This document shows, piece by piece, positions 48,317 through 57,238 of a stretch of 64,000 nt of DNA (position 1 is its first letter; every line of letters starts with the position of its first letter). This stretch comes from MFD04580-c1 sp963702995 (GTDB lineage: Bacteria > Planctomycetota > Phycisphaerae > Tepidisphaerales > Tepidisphaeraceae), in the NCBI GenBank assembly GCA_963702995.1, contig OY969783.1:4154001-4218000 (forward strand), in the 5' to 3' direction. Under the pieces are notes generated by a model that ran no database searches, was not told the origin of the DNA, and saw only the letters and a program-made list of their open reading frames with translations. Both the position numbers and the translations under genes were made by a program.

Positions 48317-49728
48317 TCAATCATCCCCTGACGGAGGATCACCCGCCGTCGGCGGGTCTGCGAGCTGTGTCAACGGGGAGCCGGGCCGAAACAGCTCCTT
48401 CTCTTTCTCGTGGCCCGGCTCACTTGGGATCAGGTCGATCGGTGCCTTGCGCTGGGCGTCGAGGGCGTTTGGGTTCGCGCCGCGGCGAATCAGTGCGCGG
48501 ATCGCATGCCAGTCGTCTTGTTCCGCCGCTTTATGAAGCGGCGTCTGGCCCGACGCGTCGGCCGCGTTGATGTCGGCGTGGTGATCGAGCAGCAGGTCGA
48601 TCATGGCCGCTTCTCCAGCCGTCGCGGCCGCATGGAGCGGTGTTGACCCGTCCTTCGACACCGCATCGACCTTCGCCCCGTGCCCCAGCAGGAAGGCGGC
48701 CGCTTCAATTTTCCCCCGCGCCGCCGCCCGGTGCAGCGGCGTATTCCCTTTCTCATCCGTGATATTCACGTCCGCGCCGGCCGCCAGCAGTCCCTGGAGG
48801 GCGTCGATCAGCGCCTTGCCGGCCGCCACATGCAGTGCCGAGCGGCCGTCCTGGCCCCGGGCGGCCGGGTCGGCGCCGGCCTTGAGCAACAGGCTGATCG
48901 CCTCTCGGCGCTCGTTTTGAGCGGCCGCGATCAGGGGCGTATCACCGAGTGTGGACCCGAGCGTCCCGACGGGGTTGTCGCCCCCCGCGGCGCGGCGGAT
49001 CGACGGGTCCGCGCCGTGGGCAAGCAGAAGCCGCATGATCGCCACGTTGCCGAGCCGCGCCGCCTTGTAGAGCGGCGTTTCGCCATCGGCGTCGCGGGCG
49101 TTAATCGCCTCCTTCTCCTGTGATCCGGCACGCTTCAGGATCAGGGTGGCGGGCGCTTCCGCCCCGGCGTACGCGGCGAGATGAAGCGGGGTCTGCCCCC
49201 ATTGATCGCGGGCGCTGGGGTTCGCGCCGGCTTCCAGAAGCGCGGCGGCCGCGTTCCCACGATCGGCCATCGCGGCGCGGCTCAGGGGGGTGCTGCCATC
49301 CTTCGCGCGGGCCTCAACGTTCGCCCCGCGGCGCACGAGGAGACGGATCGCCTCCCCCTGATCGGCTGCGCGGCCAGGTGCAGCGCGGTCTCGCCGCCGC
49401 TGTTCGACCCGTTCACGTCCGCGTGCCGGTTTAACAATTCCTCAATCTTCCGCACGGTGCCACGCGCCGACGCGTCGCGGAGCCCGCGTCCCAGGTCAAC
49501 CGACCCGCCGTCCAATCCGGGCCCCGTCGCCGCGCGAGGTTGTCCACTCCCTGCCGCGGCCGCAGGCGGCACAGCGCAGCCGGCCGCAATGCCTAGCAAT
49601 GGCACAGAGATTGCCATAGCGGGCGTGAGCACCAGTGCCACCACCGACCGAACGCTGCCGCAACAGCGAACTCGGCACGCTCCGAACATTGACGGCCGCT
49701 TCCGGTTCGGGCGAGGGTGGGTACGCAT
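48317..49728 (-). CDS. Ankyrin-repeat lipoprotein, frameshifted
   Basis: About 470 aa. The start is probably the ATG at 49728 (MRTHPRPNRKRPSMFGACR), since a signal segment SVVALVLTPAMAISVPLLGIAAGC with a lipobox Cys follows; an ATG at 49803 is also open. A frame change near 49367 splits the first ankyrin repeat (GGETALHLAA then ADQGEAIRLLVRRGANVEA). About nine 33-residue ankyrin units follow, for example DQWGQTPLHLAAYAGAE, DADGETPLYKAARLGNVAIMRLLLAHGADP, EKGNTPLHRAAARGKIEAAAFLLGHGAKVDA, ASGQTPLHKAAEQDDW. Ankyrin arrays bind proteins; an exported, lipid-anchored one may scaffold envelope partners. It is convergent with protein B. Confidence 0.82.
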
Positions 49729-49942
49729 GGCTTTGGTCCTTATCCGCCTGATCATCGTTTTCACCACGTCGGCCGCTTTTTTGGCCCGCCGCGAGTGAGT
49801 CAACGCATTGTCGATGCTCGGCGCGTGCCGTGCAATCGAGCTTGAGCAGGCGAAGCGGCGGCGGCGGTCGATGCGTCACGGGGGTGCGACAGACGGGCCG
49901 CCGAGATCGCTTTCGTCGTTAGGTTGTATCGGGAGCCCCTTC

Positions 49943-51884
49943 ATGTTGTTCCGTTCTCTCGCTTGGAAGCCCCGCCCGCGGACCATCCCGGGCACGGCGT
50001 TGGTTGGCCGTTCGATGATCGCGCTGGTGGAGCGCCTTGAGGCGCGCGCGCTGTTGCACGGGGGCGCGGCGCCGCCGCGCCGCTGATCGTCCCGAATGAC
50101 GCGGCACCCGTTTCGGCGCCCGTCGTGAAGCCTGTGGCGGCCGCTCCCGCCGCGTCAACCGGAACCGGCCCGGTTGTGGCGAACGTCACGTTGCCGAACG
50201 GTTGGACGGCGGGCGCCAGTGCGCCGCTGGGGCTCTTTGAAGCAATGGGCGCCTCGGTCGGCGGAAAGCTCTACGTCTTCGCGGGCTTCTACAACTCTTA
50301 CATCAAGGTCACCTCCCGTGCCGAGGTGTATGACCCGGCGACAAATTCCTGGGCCCGGCTGTCGAGCGTTCCGATGCCCCAATCGCACGTCGGGACGGCC
50401 AACGACGGCCGCACGATTTACTTCGCCGGAGGGTTCCGCGGGGACTGGTTCGGCAAGGCGAGCAATGAATTCTGGATGTACGACACGGTTACTGGCAAGT
50501 GGAAGGCGGGGCCTTCGCTGCCGGGCGCGCGGGCGCCGGCGGCCTGGTGCTGATCGGCCGCGAGCTGCACTTCTTCGGCGGCCTGGAGACGGACGGTAAG
50601 ACCGATTCATCCGACCACTGGGTGCTGAACCTGGACAACGTTTCCGCCGGCTGGTCGAGCCGCGCGGCCATGCCTGACCCGCGGAATCACATCGGCTACG
50701 CGGGCCTGAACGGGAAGATCTATGCGATCGGCGGCCAGCATGCGCTGGACGAGAAAACGGGGCTCGACGCGACGGTGAACGTGTATGACCCCGCGACCGA
50801 TCAGTGGTCTTCCGTCGCGCCGCTCCCGCAGGTTCGGTCCCACCTGCACAACTCCACGTTCGTCAGTGGCGGGAAAATCTACTGCGTTGGCGGCACCGAC
50901 GCGGGGGATCTCTCCAGCGATCAGATCCTGCAGTACGACCCATCGTTGAACCAATGGGCTGTAGTCGGTCACCTTCCCGCGCCTCGGAGCGCCACCGTTG
51001 CGCAGCTCGTCAACGGGGAACTGATCGACACCACCGGCACGCCGACCGGCGTCCTTCCGCAGGCAACGACGTTCACAATCCCCCTCTCAGCGCTCAGCGC
51101 GACGCCTCCGGGCGGGACGACGGGCACGCCGCCGTCCGATGTGTCGATCAGGCTCGCTTCTTCAACGCCGGTCGGCGCGACGGCCGGCCGTAAATCGAAA
51201 GCGCGCGTCATCATCGCCAACGCGGCCGGCGGCGGGCCGGTGGACGGAGACGTCACCGTCCAACTCTATCTCTCGTCCGACGGTGCGATCGACGCGTCGA
51301 GCCCGCTGCTCGGAACGGTGACGCGCGACCTGAAGCTCAAGCCTTCCCACTCGAAGCTGTTTGCCATCAACTTCCGCTGGCCGGCGGCCGCGGCGACAGG
51401 TCAATACCAGTTGATGGCCCAGATGGTGCCGGCCGGATCAGAAGCCGCTTCACTCCCGGCAGATAGCGTCGCGACCAGCGCGCCGTTCCCGCTGGCGGCC
51501 GCCGGGATTGACCTCGTCCCCGCGATCACCACGCCGGCCGGCACCTTCGCGGCCGGCAGGACGATGTTCGCGACGCTGACCCTCCAGAACAGCGGCAACA
51601 TCGCGTTGAACGGCCCGGTGTCACTGGCCATTTCGGCGACGGCCTCACCGGGAACGCCGACACCGGGGACGTCACCCGCGACAACAAATCTGCTTGTCAT
51701 CACGCGTCCGTTCCACCTTCCGCCCCGCGCGGCAAGGCGGCTGCGCGTCCGCGTTCCGTTACCCTCATCGCTGGCCGCAGGTACTTATGTCGCGACGGTC
51801 ATTGCCGATCCGGGGAACCTCCTTGCCGAATTGGACAAGTCCAACAACACGGCGGCGTCGCCGACGCCGATCACCATCGGTTGA
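49943..51884 (+). CDS. LEPR-type kelch-repeat protein with CARDB-like domain, two frameshifts
   Basis: About 647 aa from the ATG at 49943, with frame changes near 50075 and 50535. The N-terminus MLFRSLAWKPRPR then IALVERLEARALLHGG fits the planctomycete LEPR-XLL sorting motif (LExRxLL). Kelch repeats follow: GASVGGKLYVFAGFYN, AEVYDPATNSWARLSSVPMPQSHV, FAGGFRGDWFG, IGGQHALDEKTGLDATVNVYDPATDQWSSVAPLPQVRSH and YCVGGTDAGDLSSDQILQYDPSLNQWAVVGHLPAPRS. This would be a beta-propeller. The C-terminal 230 residues are a CARDB-like/Ig-like pair, ending LLAELDKSNNTAASPTPI, the usual CARDB end (xNNxA). An exported binding protein is likely. Confidence 0.8.
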
Positions 51885-52024
51885 GCAGACTCCGGCCCGA
51901 AACCGCTCCACCCGGAAGATTGCCCGGGACGGCGGGGACTCTTTGCATGAGCCCAAGGGAGCGCGCCCGCGGCACCACCGTTTGGCCTTCGGGGGCGCCT
52001 TCCTTCAATTGCGAGGAGTTGGTG

Positions 52025-52486
52025 ATGACGACACTTTGCGAACTCGCGGCGAAAATTGAATCCCTGGAGCAACGCGACCTGCGATCCGCCAGCCTGCCCG
52101 AAACGGCGGAGCCAGCGCCCAGCGCAAACAGCGTGCATCTCGGTGGCGGAGGGCAACCGGCCGTGAACGTCCCGCTCGGCGCAGCGTCGGGCGGAACGGC
52201 AACCGCCGCCGAGCCCCTCACCCAGCTGACTTCGACGCCCCCGCCATTTTACTCGGGTGAGATTCTCCTCGCCGCTCCGGGGACGGATGCCTTGGCTGGA
52301 GCGAATGGTACGGCCGCCTTCGGCCTGACGAGCGTCGGCCCGGCCGCGGACGCCGCCCACACCACCCAGGAGCCCGTCGAGAAAATGATTCGAAATGGAT
52401 GGGGCGCCGACCACGTCGGGTTTGGGGATTACCTGTTCGGCGGCGGAGCGGGCTTCCGCGGCATTTTCAGCAAATATCGCATCTGA
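52025..52486 (+). CDS. Small hypothetical protein with LEPR-like N-terminus
   Basis: Protein of 153 aa. The ATG at 52025 has GAGGAG six bases upstream; the open frame runs back to 51881 without support. MTTLCELAAKIESLEQRDLRSAS contains LExRxLxS, close to the LEPR-XLL motif of the kelch protein 140 bases upstream. The rest is Gly/Ala/Thr/Pro-rich with LGGGGQPAVNV, FYSGEILLAAPGTDAL and GFGDYLFGGGAGFRGIFSKYR. No domain was recognised. It may be an exported partner of the kelch protein, with which it appears co-oriented. Confidence 0.55.
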   Translation: MTTLCELAAKIESLEQRDLRSASLPETAEPAPSANSVHLGGGGQPAVNVPLGAASGGTATAAEPLTQLTSTPPPFYSGEILLAAPGTDALAGANGTAAFGLTSVGPAADAAHTTQEPVEKMIRNGWGADHVGFGDYLFGGGAGFRGIFSKYRI

Positions 52487-52521
52487 CATGACCCATAACC
52501 CGCCGCGGCGGATTCCGCGTC

Positions 52522-52552
52522 GGTAGCAGGCACACGGAGTGTGCCTGCTACC
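52522..52552. repeat. Perfect 14-bp stem, family A, copy 3
   Basis: GGTAGCAGGCACAC and its exact complement are separated only by GGA. This is the compact form of the family seen at 4704 and 34978. It lies between the small LEPR-like gene and sthA on the same strand, a possible terminator (no T-run). Confidence 0.85.
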
Positions 52553-52668
52553 AAGAGGCCCAATAACCCGCGACCGGTTCGCCCACGCGCGGGACCGCGC
52601 CACAGCGCCGCGCTCCGCCTTGAATGGCATCAACCCGACGACCCGCCTATCCGATAAGACCGCTAGAT

Positions 52669-54169
52669 ATGCCCACCCCACAGTACGACCTTGTCGTGAT
52701 CGGTTCCGGCCCCGCCGGGCAGAAGGCCGCGTTGAATGCGGCCAAGCTGGGCAAGCGGGTCGCGCTGGTCGATCGCAATACGAGCATCGGTGGCGTCTGC
52801 ATTCATCGCGGCACCATCCCCAGTAAGGCGATTCGGGAGGCGGTCCTCCATCTCACCGGGTTGCGCGAGCGCTATGTCTATGGCGACAGCTACGCGGTGA
52901 AGCAGGACATCCACATGGCGGACCTGCTCTATCGCTCGAACATGGTGGTCCGGACCGAGGTCGAGGTCATCCGCCAGCAGATGCACCGCAACGGCGTGCG
53001 CGTGATTTACGGCGACGGGAGCTTTATTGACCCCCATACGCTGCGGATCGTCCGGGGCGACCCCTCCAACGCCTCCCAGCCGCAGGAGACGGCCGAGGTT
53101 CGGGCGGCGGCACATTCTCGTCGCCGTCGGCACCGAGCCGGCCCGCCCCAAAAACGTCCCTTTCTCACCCGGCCGCGTCATCGACAGCAACGAACTGCTT
53201 GATCTGACCGAACTGCCGCGCAGCCTGATCGTGGTTGGCGGCGGCGTGATCGGCACCGAGTACGCCTGCATGCTGGCGGCCGTCGGCGTCAAGGTGACGC
53301 TGGTCGAGGCCCGTCCCCGCCTGCTCGAGTTCATCGACGAAGAACTGGCCGAATCACTCCAGTTCCGACTCCGCGAGATGGGCATCCGCATGCGGCTGGG
53401 GGAATCGGTCGCGCATATCGACCTGGTCGAAGGCGGCCCTTCGGCGGGCGTCGAGGCGACACTGGTGAGCAACAAGGTCCTTCACGCCGATACGCTGCTG
53501 TACGCCATCGGCCGCCAGGGGGCGACCGACCGCCTGAACCTCCCGGCGACTGGCCTGGCCGCCGACTCGCGCGGCCGCCTGAAGGTCAACGAGTTCTACC
53601 AGACGGAAGTCCCCCACATCTACGCGGCCGGCGACGTGATCGGCTTCCCCGCGCTCGCCTCCACGAGCATGGAGCAGGGGCGGCTGGCGTCAAGCCACAT
53701 GTTCCACCAACTGGGCGAGGCGCCGTCGCCGCTGTTCCCGTACGGGATCTACACGATCCCTGAGATCAGCATGGTCGGCGCGACCGAGCAGGCGCTGACG
53801 GCCGCCGGCACGCCGTATGAGGTGGGGATCGCCCGTTACCGCGAGACGGCCCGGGGGTTGCTCGTCGCCGACCCGCACGGCCTGCTCAAGCTGCTGTTCC
53901 ATCCGCAGAGCCGGCGGATCCTGGGGATTCACGTCATCGGGACGGGGGCGACCGAATTGATCCACATTGGCCAGGCGGTGATGGCCGCGGGCATGCCGAT
54001 CGACTACTTCATTGAATCGGTCTTCAATTACCCCACCCTCGCGGAATGTTACAAGGTCGCCGCGCTCGACGGCGTCAATCGCATCCGGGCGATCCATGAA
54101 CCGGCGTCGGAGGCGGCGGCAAGCCCCAGTGTCGCGCCCGCCGTGCCCGAGCCCGCCAAGGCCGCCTGA
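52669..54169 (+). CDS. sthA: Soluble pyridine nucleotide transhydrogenase SthA, frameshifted
   Basis: Begins MPTPQYDLVVIGSGPAGQKAALNAAKLG (FAD-binding GxGxxG) at the ATG at 52669. GGVCIHRGTIPSKAIREAVLHL is decisive: it keeps the TIPSK..R of SthA and has only one Cys where dihydrolipoamide dehydrogenase has CxxxxC, so no disulfide redox centre is present. A frame change near 53105 in a GGCGGCGG run splits the protein; it continues HILVAVGTEPARP, SLIVVGGGVIGTEYACMLAAVGVKVTLVE (NAD site), HIYAAGDVIGFPALASTSMEQGRLA and GIYTIPEISMVG. About 500 aa in all, with an Ala/Pro tail. It exchanges reducing equivalents between NADPH and NADH in the cytoplasm. Confidence 0.93.
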
Positions 54170-54212
54170 CCGCGCAGCGTACCTCGGGGCTACCGATCTT
54201 CCGGCGTGGGTG

Positions 54213-54373
54213 GCGCTGCTCATGCCAGGCGCTGCTCATGCCAGGCGCTGCTAAATGCCGGGCGCTGCTCATGCCGGGCGCTGCTCATGCCAGGCGCTGC
54301 TCATGCCGGGCGCTGCTCATGCCGGGCGCTGCTCATGCCGGGCGCTGCTCATGCCGGGCGCTGCTCATGCCGG
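54213..54373. repeat. Ten-copy 16-bp tandem repeat
   Basis: The unit GCGCTGCTCATGCCGG occurs ten times head to tail. Copies 1, 2 and 5 end AG instead of GG, and copy 3 has AAATG in place of CATG (one extra base). The right end of the array supplies the stop codon and last codons of the response regulator gene (54365-54367). There are no spacers and no cas genes, so this is not a CRISPR. Confidence 0.95.
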
Positions 54374-54748
54374 GCGCGGGGCCGGGCCGACGTGCTGGGA
54401 GACGAGGCTTGAAATCTGGTCGAAGTCGAGCGACGCCTTGACCCAATAGTCGTTGGCACCCTTCTCCCTCGCGTGCTCCCGAAACGCTGGGTCGGCGACG
54501 GCGCTGAACATCACGACCGGCAGATCGTGCGTCACCGGGTCGTCGCGAACGCGGCGCAAGACTTCCATCCCGTCCATCCCGGGCATCATCACGTCGAGGA
54601 TCATCAGGTCGGGCCGCTGCTTACGCAGGAACGTCAGCGCCGCCTCGCCGCTGGTCACGCATTCGCCCAGGTGGCCGAGGTGCTTGAACAGCATCGCCAA
54701 CGGACGGCAGGCATCGATCTGATCATCCACGATGAGGATCATCGCCAT
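54365..54748 (-). CDS. Single-domain response regulator (CheY-like)
   Basis: Protein of 127 aa. The receiver domain is complete: acidic pair D8 D9 (LIVDDQIDACRPLAML), phospho-acceptor D52 (LMILDVMMPGMDG), switch Ser in VVMFSAVAD and Lys in YWVKAS. There is no output domain, so it works by binding partners, in a phosphorelay or in motility/development control. No histidine kinase is adjacent. Its final residues and stop lie in the 16-bp repeat array, so C-terminal length could vary with copy number. It has moderate homology at its end (SQHVGPAPRPA is non-conserved). Confidence 0.92.
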   Translation of the reverse strand: MAMILIVDDQIDACRPLAMLFKHLGHLGECVTSGEAALTFLRKQRPDLMILDVMMPGMDGMEVLRRVRDDPVTHDLPVVMFSAVADPAFREHAREKGANDYWVKASLDFDQISSLVSQHVGPAPRPA

Positions 54749-54791
54749 AGGTCACCGGATGAGGAGACTCCCCATTGAATAACATCGTTTT

Positions 54792-55000
54792 AGTACAACA
54801 GTGCTGAACAGCCGTAAAGCCTCGCGAACAAGAGAAATCCGGAGCACGAAATCCCAAGGAAGCTGAAGAGAAGAACAAGCGGAAAACGCGGCGGTTGCTT
54901 GCCGCATCCGGCTTCTTCTTTGATCCTCGCTCATTCCTTGGGATTTCGGATCAAGACTTTTTTCATGACGCCGCCGAACATGACTATTAGCGCTGTAGTA
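54792..55000. repeat. About 208-bp palindromic element, copy 3
   Basis: The right end AGCGCTGTAGTA (54989-55000) is near-perfect and the left end is diverged (AGTACAACAGTGCT). Inside, AAATCCGGAGCACGAAATCCC pairs with GGGATTTCGGATC further right. It lies between the response-regulator gene and the chagasin-like gene. Confidence 0.75.
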
Positions 55001-55032
55001 TTCGAACCGTAGACACCTTCTGCCATTCTGAA

Positions 55033-55569
55033 TCACGGCGGTGGCGCTGGCGACGCCCCGTTGCTTCCCGGGCTCGGCTGGGTTTCCGCGGCCTGGATCA
55101 AAAAGTGAAGCCGCAGCGCCCGCGCGGGCGGCGTCTGCTTCTCCCACGGCCGCTGATATACCAGTTCCAGCGTTGCGGCGCCCGGCCTCGCGGCTTTGAA
55201 GTGATAGATGGCGGTTTTGGGACCGCCGAGGCGGCGGGAGCCGCCGGGCTCGATCGTCGGATCCCCATCGGCTTCGATGGCGCCGGCCGTCGCGGGGCCC
55301 TCCACGCGATCCCAACGATACCCGGTCCCCGGGGTGGCGATGAGCCGAAGGTCAAGCTTCTCGCCGGCGGTGACGGTGAACGTCTTGCCGTCGTCGGCTT
55401 CGGAGTACCGCATGTCGCCTCGTCCCGCCGGTGCTGTTGATGGAGCGGTCGATGGCCCGCGCAGCGGCCGCCCTTCGGCGGCGGGACCGAATGCCGCCGT
55501 CGCGCCGACCGCGGCCCCGATAACCCCGGCCGCCACGCGCATCCGCCGTCGGTAAGCTGCGAGTCGCAT
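55033..55569 (-). CDS. Chagasin-like (I42) cysteine protease inhibitor, secreted
   Basis: Protein of 178 aa with an N-terminal signal-like segment (AAGVIGAAVGATAAFGPAA). The inhibitor fold is recognised by its three loops: ATPGTGYRW (the NPTTGYxW loop), a Gly-rich SRRLGG loop within PTIEPGGSRRLGGPKTAIYHFKA, and YQRPWEKQTPPARALRLHF (the RPW loop). Chagasin-type proteins block papain-like cysteine proteases by inserting these loops in the active site. The ends are Pro/Ser-rich. Bacterial members are often exported and may guard against own or foreign proteases; no cysteine protease was seen in the window. Confidence 0.85.
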   Translation of the reverse strand: MRLAAYRRRMRVAAGVIGAAVGATAAFGPAAEGRPLRGPSTAPSTAPAGRGDMRYSEADDGKTFTVTAGEKLDLRLIATPGTGYRWDRVEGPATAGAIEADGDPTIEPGGSRRLGGPKTAIYHFKAARPGAATLELVYQRPWEKQTPPARALRLHFLIQAAETQPSPGSNGASPAPPP

Positions 55570-55680
55570 CAGGGATGCTCCTGTCGAGACGTCGGACGGA
55601 TGACCAAGCCTTCGATCGCGGACGTGTTATACAGAATCGGCCAGCCGCGCCGCCAGAGACCGACGCCGCCACGGCTCTAA

Positions 55681-55888
55681 CACGACAGGGCTGATTCGGC
55701 GATCAAGCCTTCCCAAATCGGAAAGTCCGAAGCGCGACATCTCAAGGAACTCGAAACAAAGGCAAAGCGGAAATCGATGCTCTCGCTTGAATCCGGTTTC
55801 TTCTTTTCCGATTTCTCATCGCTTCGGATTCGGTGCTTCGGGTTTCGACGTTCTAGTTGTGCTTCATTAACCAGATCGCGCTGTAGTG
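55681..55888. repeat. 208-bp palindromic element, copy 4
   Basis: The length is the same as copy 2. The right end CGCGCTGTAGTG (55877-55888) matches and the left end is diverged (CACGACAGGGCT). The central stretch (GGCAAAGCGGAAATCGATGCT...CTTGAATCCGGTTTC) is nearly identical to that of copy 2 at 9240-9290, showing recent spread or gene-conversion-like maintenance. Confidence 0.85.
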
Positions 55889-55943
55889 CCGAGCGACGCG
55901 GCTGGTGCCAGGTTTGGGCTGGCCTCTGAGGTCCGGGCAGGCG

Positions 55944-56366
55944 TCAGGGCCGGGCCGGCGCCAGGTCCACCGGCCGCACGAAAACCTGCCGCCGCCGCGG
56001 CCCGTCAAATTCGCAGAAGTAGACGCCCTGCCACTGCCCGAGCACCAGTCGCCCATCTTCGACGAGGATCGTGGCGCTGTTGCCGACGAGGGCCGTCTTT
56101 ACGTGGCTATCACTGTTGCCTTCCCCGTGTTGATAGTATCGCTCGGCCTTGGGGATCATGGCGTCGAGCTTGGCGAGGAAGTCGCTCTTCACGTCCGGGT
56201 CGGCGTTTTCGTTGACGGTCACCCCGGCGGTGGTGTGCGGCACATAGACGATCACGAACCCCGACAGGACCGCATCGACCAGGTGCTGAACCTGCCGAGT
56301 GAGATCGATGATCTCCGACCGGCTGCGGCTGTTGACCGTGATCGTCTGGATGGCGCCACGCTTCAT
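55944..56366 (-). CDS. YjbQ family protein (UPF0047)
   Basis: Protein of 140 aa from the ATG at 56366 (MKRGAIQTITVNS); an ATG at 56387 would add seven residues, and neither has a strong ribosome site. The family core is present: SRSEIIDLTRQVQHLVDAV, FVIVYVPHTTAGVTVNENADPDVKSDFLAKLDAMIP, YYQHGEGNSDSHVKTALVGNSATILVEDGRLVLGQWQGVYFCEFDGPRRRQVFV. The His residues in PHTT and EGNSDSH are conserved in this group and may bind metal. YjbQ proteins have weak thiamin-phosphate-synthase-like activity in some bacteria, but their true role is not settled. It stands alone between repeats. Confidence 0.9.
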   Translation of the reverse strand: MKRGAIQTITVNSRSRSEIIDLTRQVQHLVDAVLSGFVIVYVPHTTAGVTVNENADPDVKSDFLAKLDAMIPKAERYYQHGEGNSDSHVKTALVGNSATILVEDGRLVLGQWQGVYFCEFDGPRRRQVFVRPVDLAPARP

Positions 56367-56445
56367 GAACGTCAGAGGATAGATCATGGCCGCCCATTCG
56401 CAACGGCCGCGACGTGTGTTGCAACCTGAGCGCGAGGGTTCAAGA

Positions 56446-57039
56446 TCACGCCGCGTTGGCGGTGAAACGAAGTGGCCGCCATGGAGGGCGTGGTTCACCA
56501 CGCCACCACCACGGCGGCGTGGTGAACCATGCCCTACGTTGCGCAGATCGGCGCATCTTCGCGCGGATGGCGCGGGTCAGGTGGATGTTCGTCGCGGGGA
56601 CGAGGTTGAGCTTCACGCCGCGTTGACGGCGGAAGAAGCGGCCGCCCTTGAGGAATAGCCTTCCAAAGACGATCCAGACGTCGGGGAGCGAAAGGGACAA
56701 GTGCAGCGCGAGGGCCGTCGCCTCGGGGACGCTTTCATGGGCAACCGCCATGGCCAGGAAATACTCTCCTTCGGGCGGGAGCGCGAGGAGCGGATGATAG
56801 TCGAGGCGATCGGCGATGAGGCGGCGGGCGGATTCGACGCGGGCGGCCGCGTCAGCGGGCCACGGTTGAAGGGGGGAGCGATGCTCCACGGCGCGAATGG
56901 CCTGCGGCTTCATCAGCGCACGCAGGGCGCCAAGTTCCCATTCGGGCGAGACGCGCGGAATGCCCAGGAGGAGGTCGCCAGGGGTCGCCGGCCGCCGGCG
57001 GCGCGGGCCGCGCGGGTTGACAGGGAACGGTCGGGCCAT
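56446..57039 (-). CDS. Hypothetical protein, C-terminus overlapping a repeat
   Basis: Protein of 197 aa from the ATG at 57039 (MARPFPVNPRGPRRRRPATPGDLLLGIPRV); a longer frame to 57159 enters a hairpin repeat. Conserved-looking stretches are SPEWELGALRALMKPQAIRAVEHRSPLQPWP, LALPPEGEYFLAMAVAHESVPEATALALHLSLSLPDVWIVFGRLFLKGG and LNLVPATNIHLTRAIRAKMRR. No family was recognised. The last 25 residues (WFTTPPWWWRGEP...) come from a palindromic repeat (56488-56534), so the natural stop may have been lost or replaced when the repeat arrived. Confidence 0.55.
   Translation of the reverse strand: MARPFPVNPRGPRRRRPATPGDLLLGIPRVSPEWELGALRALMKPQAIRAVEHRSPLQPWPADAAARVESARRLIADRLDYHPLLALPPEGEYFLAMAVAHESVPEATALALHLSLSLPDVWIVFGRLFLKGGRFFRRQRGVKLNLVPATNIHLTRAIRAKMRRSAQRRAWFTTPPWWWRGEPRPPWRPLRFTANAA
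56488..56534. repeat. Palindromic repeat, family F, within coding end
   Basis: GGCGTGGTTCACCACGCC (56488-56505) is a perfect self-palindrome; GGCGTGGTGAACCATGCC (56517-56534) follows with complementary arms. It is placed inside the reading frame of the hypothetical gene at 56446, unlike the other double-hairpin families, which are intergenic. Confidence 0.8.
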
Positions 57040-57076
57040 GCCCGCATCGTAGGGCGGCCGAGCCACTTGATCCGAG

Positions 57077-57149
57077 GTGCCGCCGGTGCCCTTACCGGCG
57101 GGTCTTCTGCGCGTCGTCAAGACCGCCGCCGGTGAGGCACCGGCGGCAC
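57077..57149. repeat. Double-hairpin repeat, family B, copy 3
   Basis: GTGCCGCCGGTGCC (57077-57090) pairs with GGCACCGGCGGCAC (57136-57149); the middle has TTACCGGCGGGTCTTC and GACCGCCGCCGGTGA, also complementary. It lies in the gap between two minus-strand genes. Confidence 0.85.
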
Positions 57150-57238
57150 TTGGAGTCACAGACCGTTCCCCACACCTGAAGGGAAAAGCCCTCGTCGGTG
57201 ACCTGGTTCGACATCGCGATGACGAGTTTTCTTCCCGA

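Noticed and set aside
53027..54169. Separate dihydrolipoamide dehydrogenase gene
   Set aside because: It continues the sthA frame, the FAD-site part lacks the CxxxxC centre, and no pyruvate dehydrogenase genes are nearby.
54213..54373. Short direct repeats suggesting a CRISPR array
   Set aside because: Units are contiguous 16-mers with no spacers and no cas genes are nearby; it is a simple tandem array.
54206..54449. Three overlapping small ORFs rich in repeated MPGAAHAGRCSC
   Set aside because: They are translations of the tandem array in three phases and have no start-site support.
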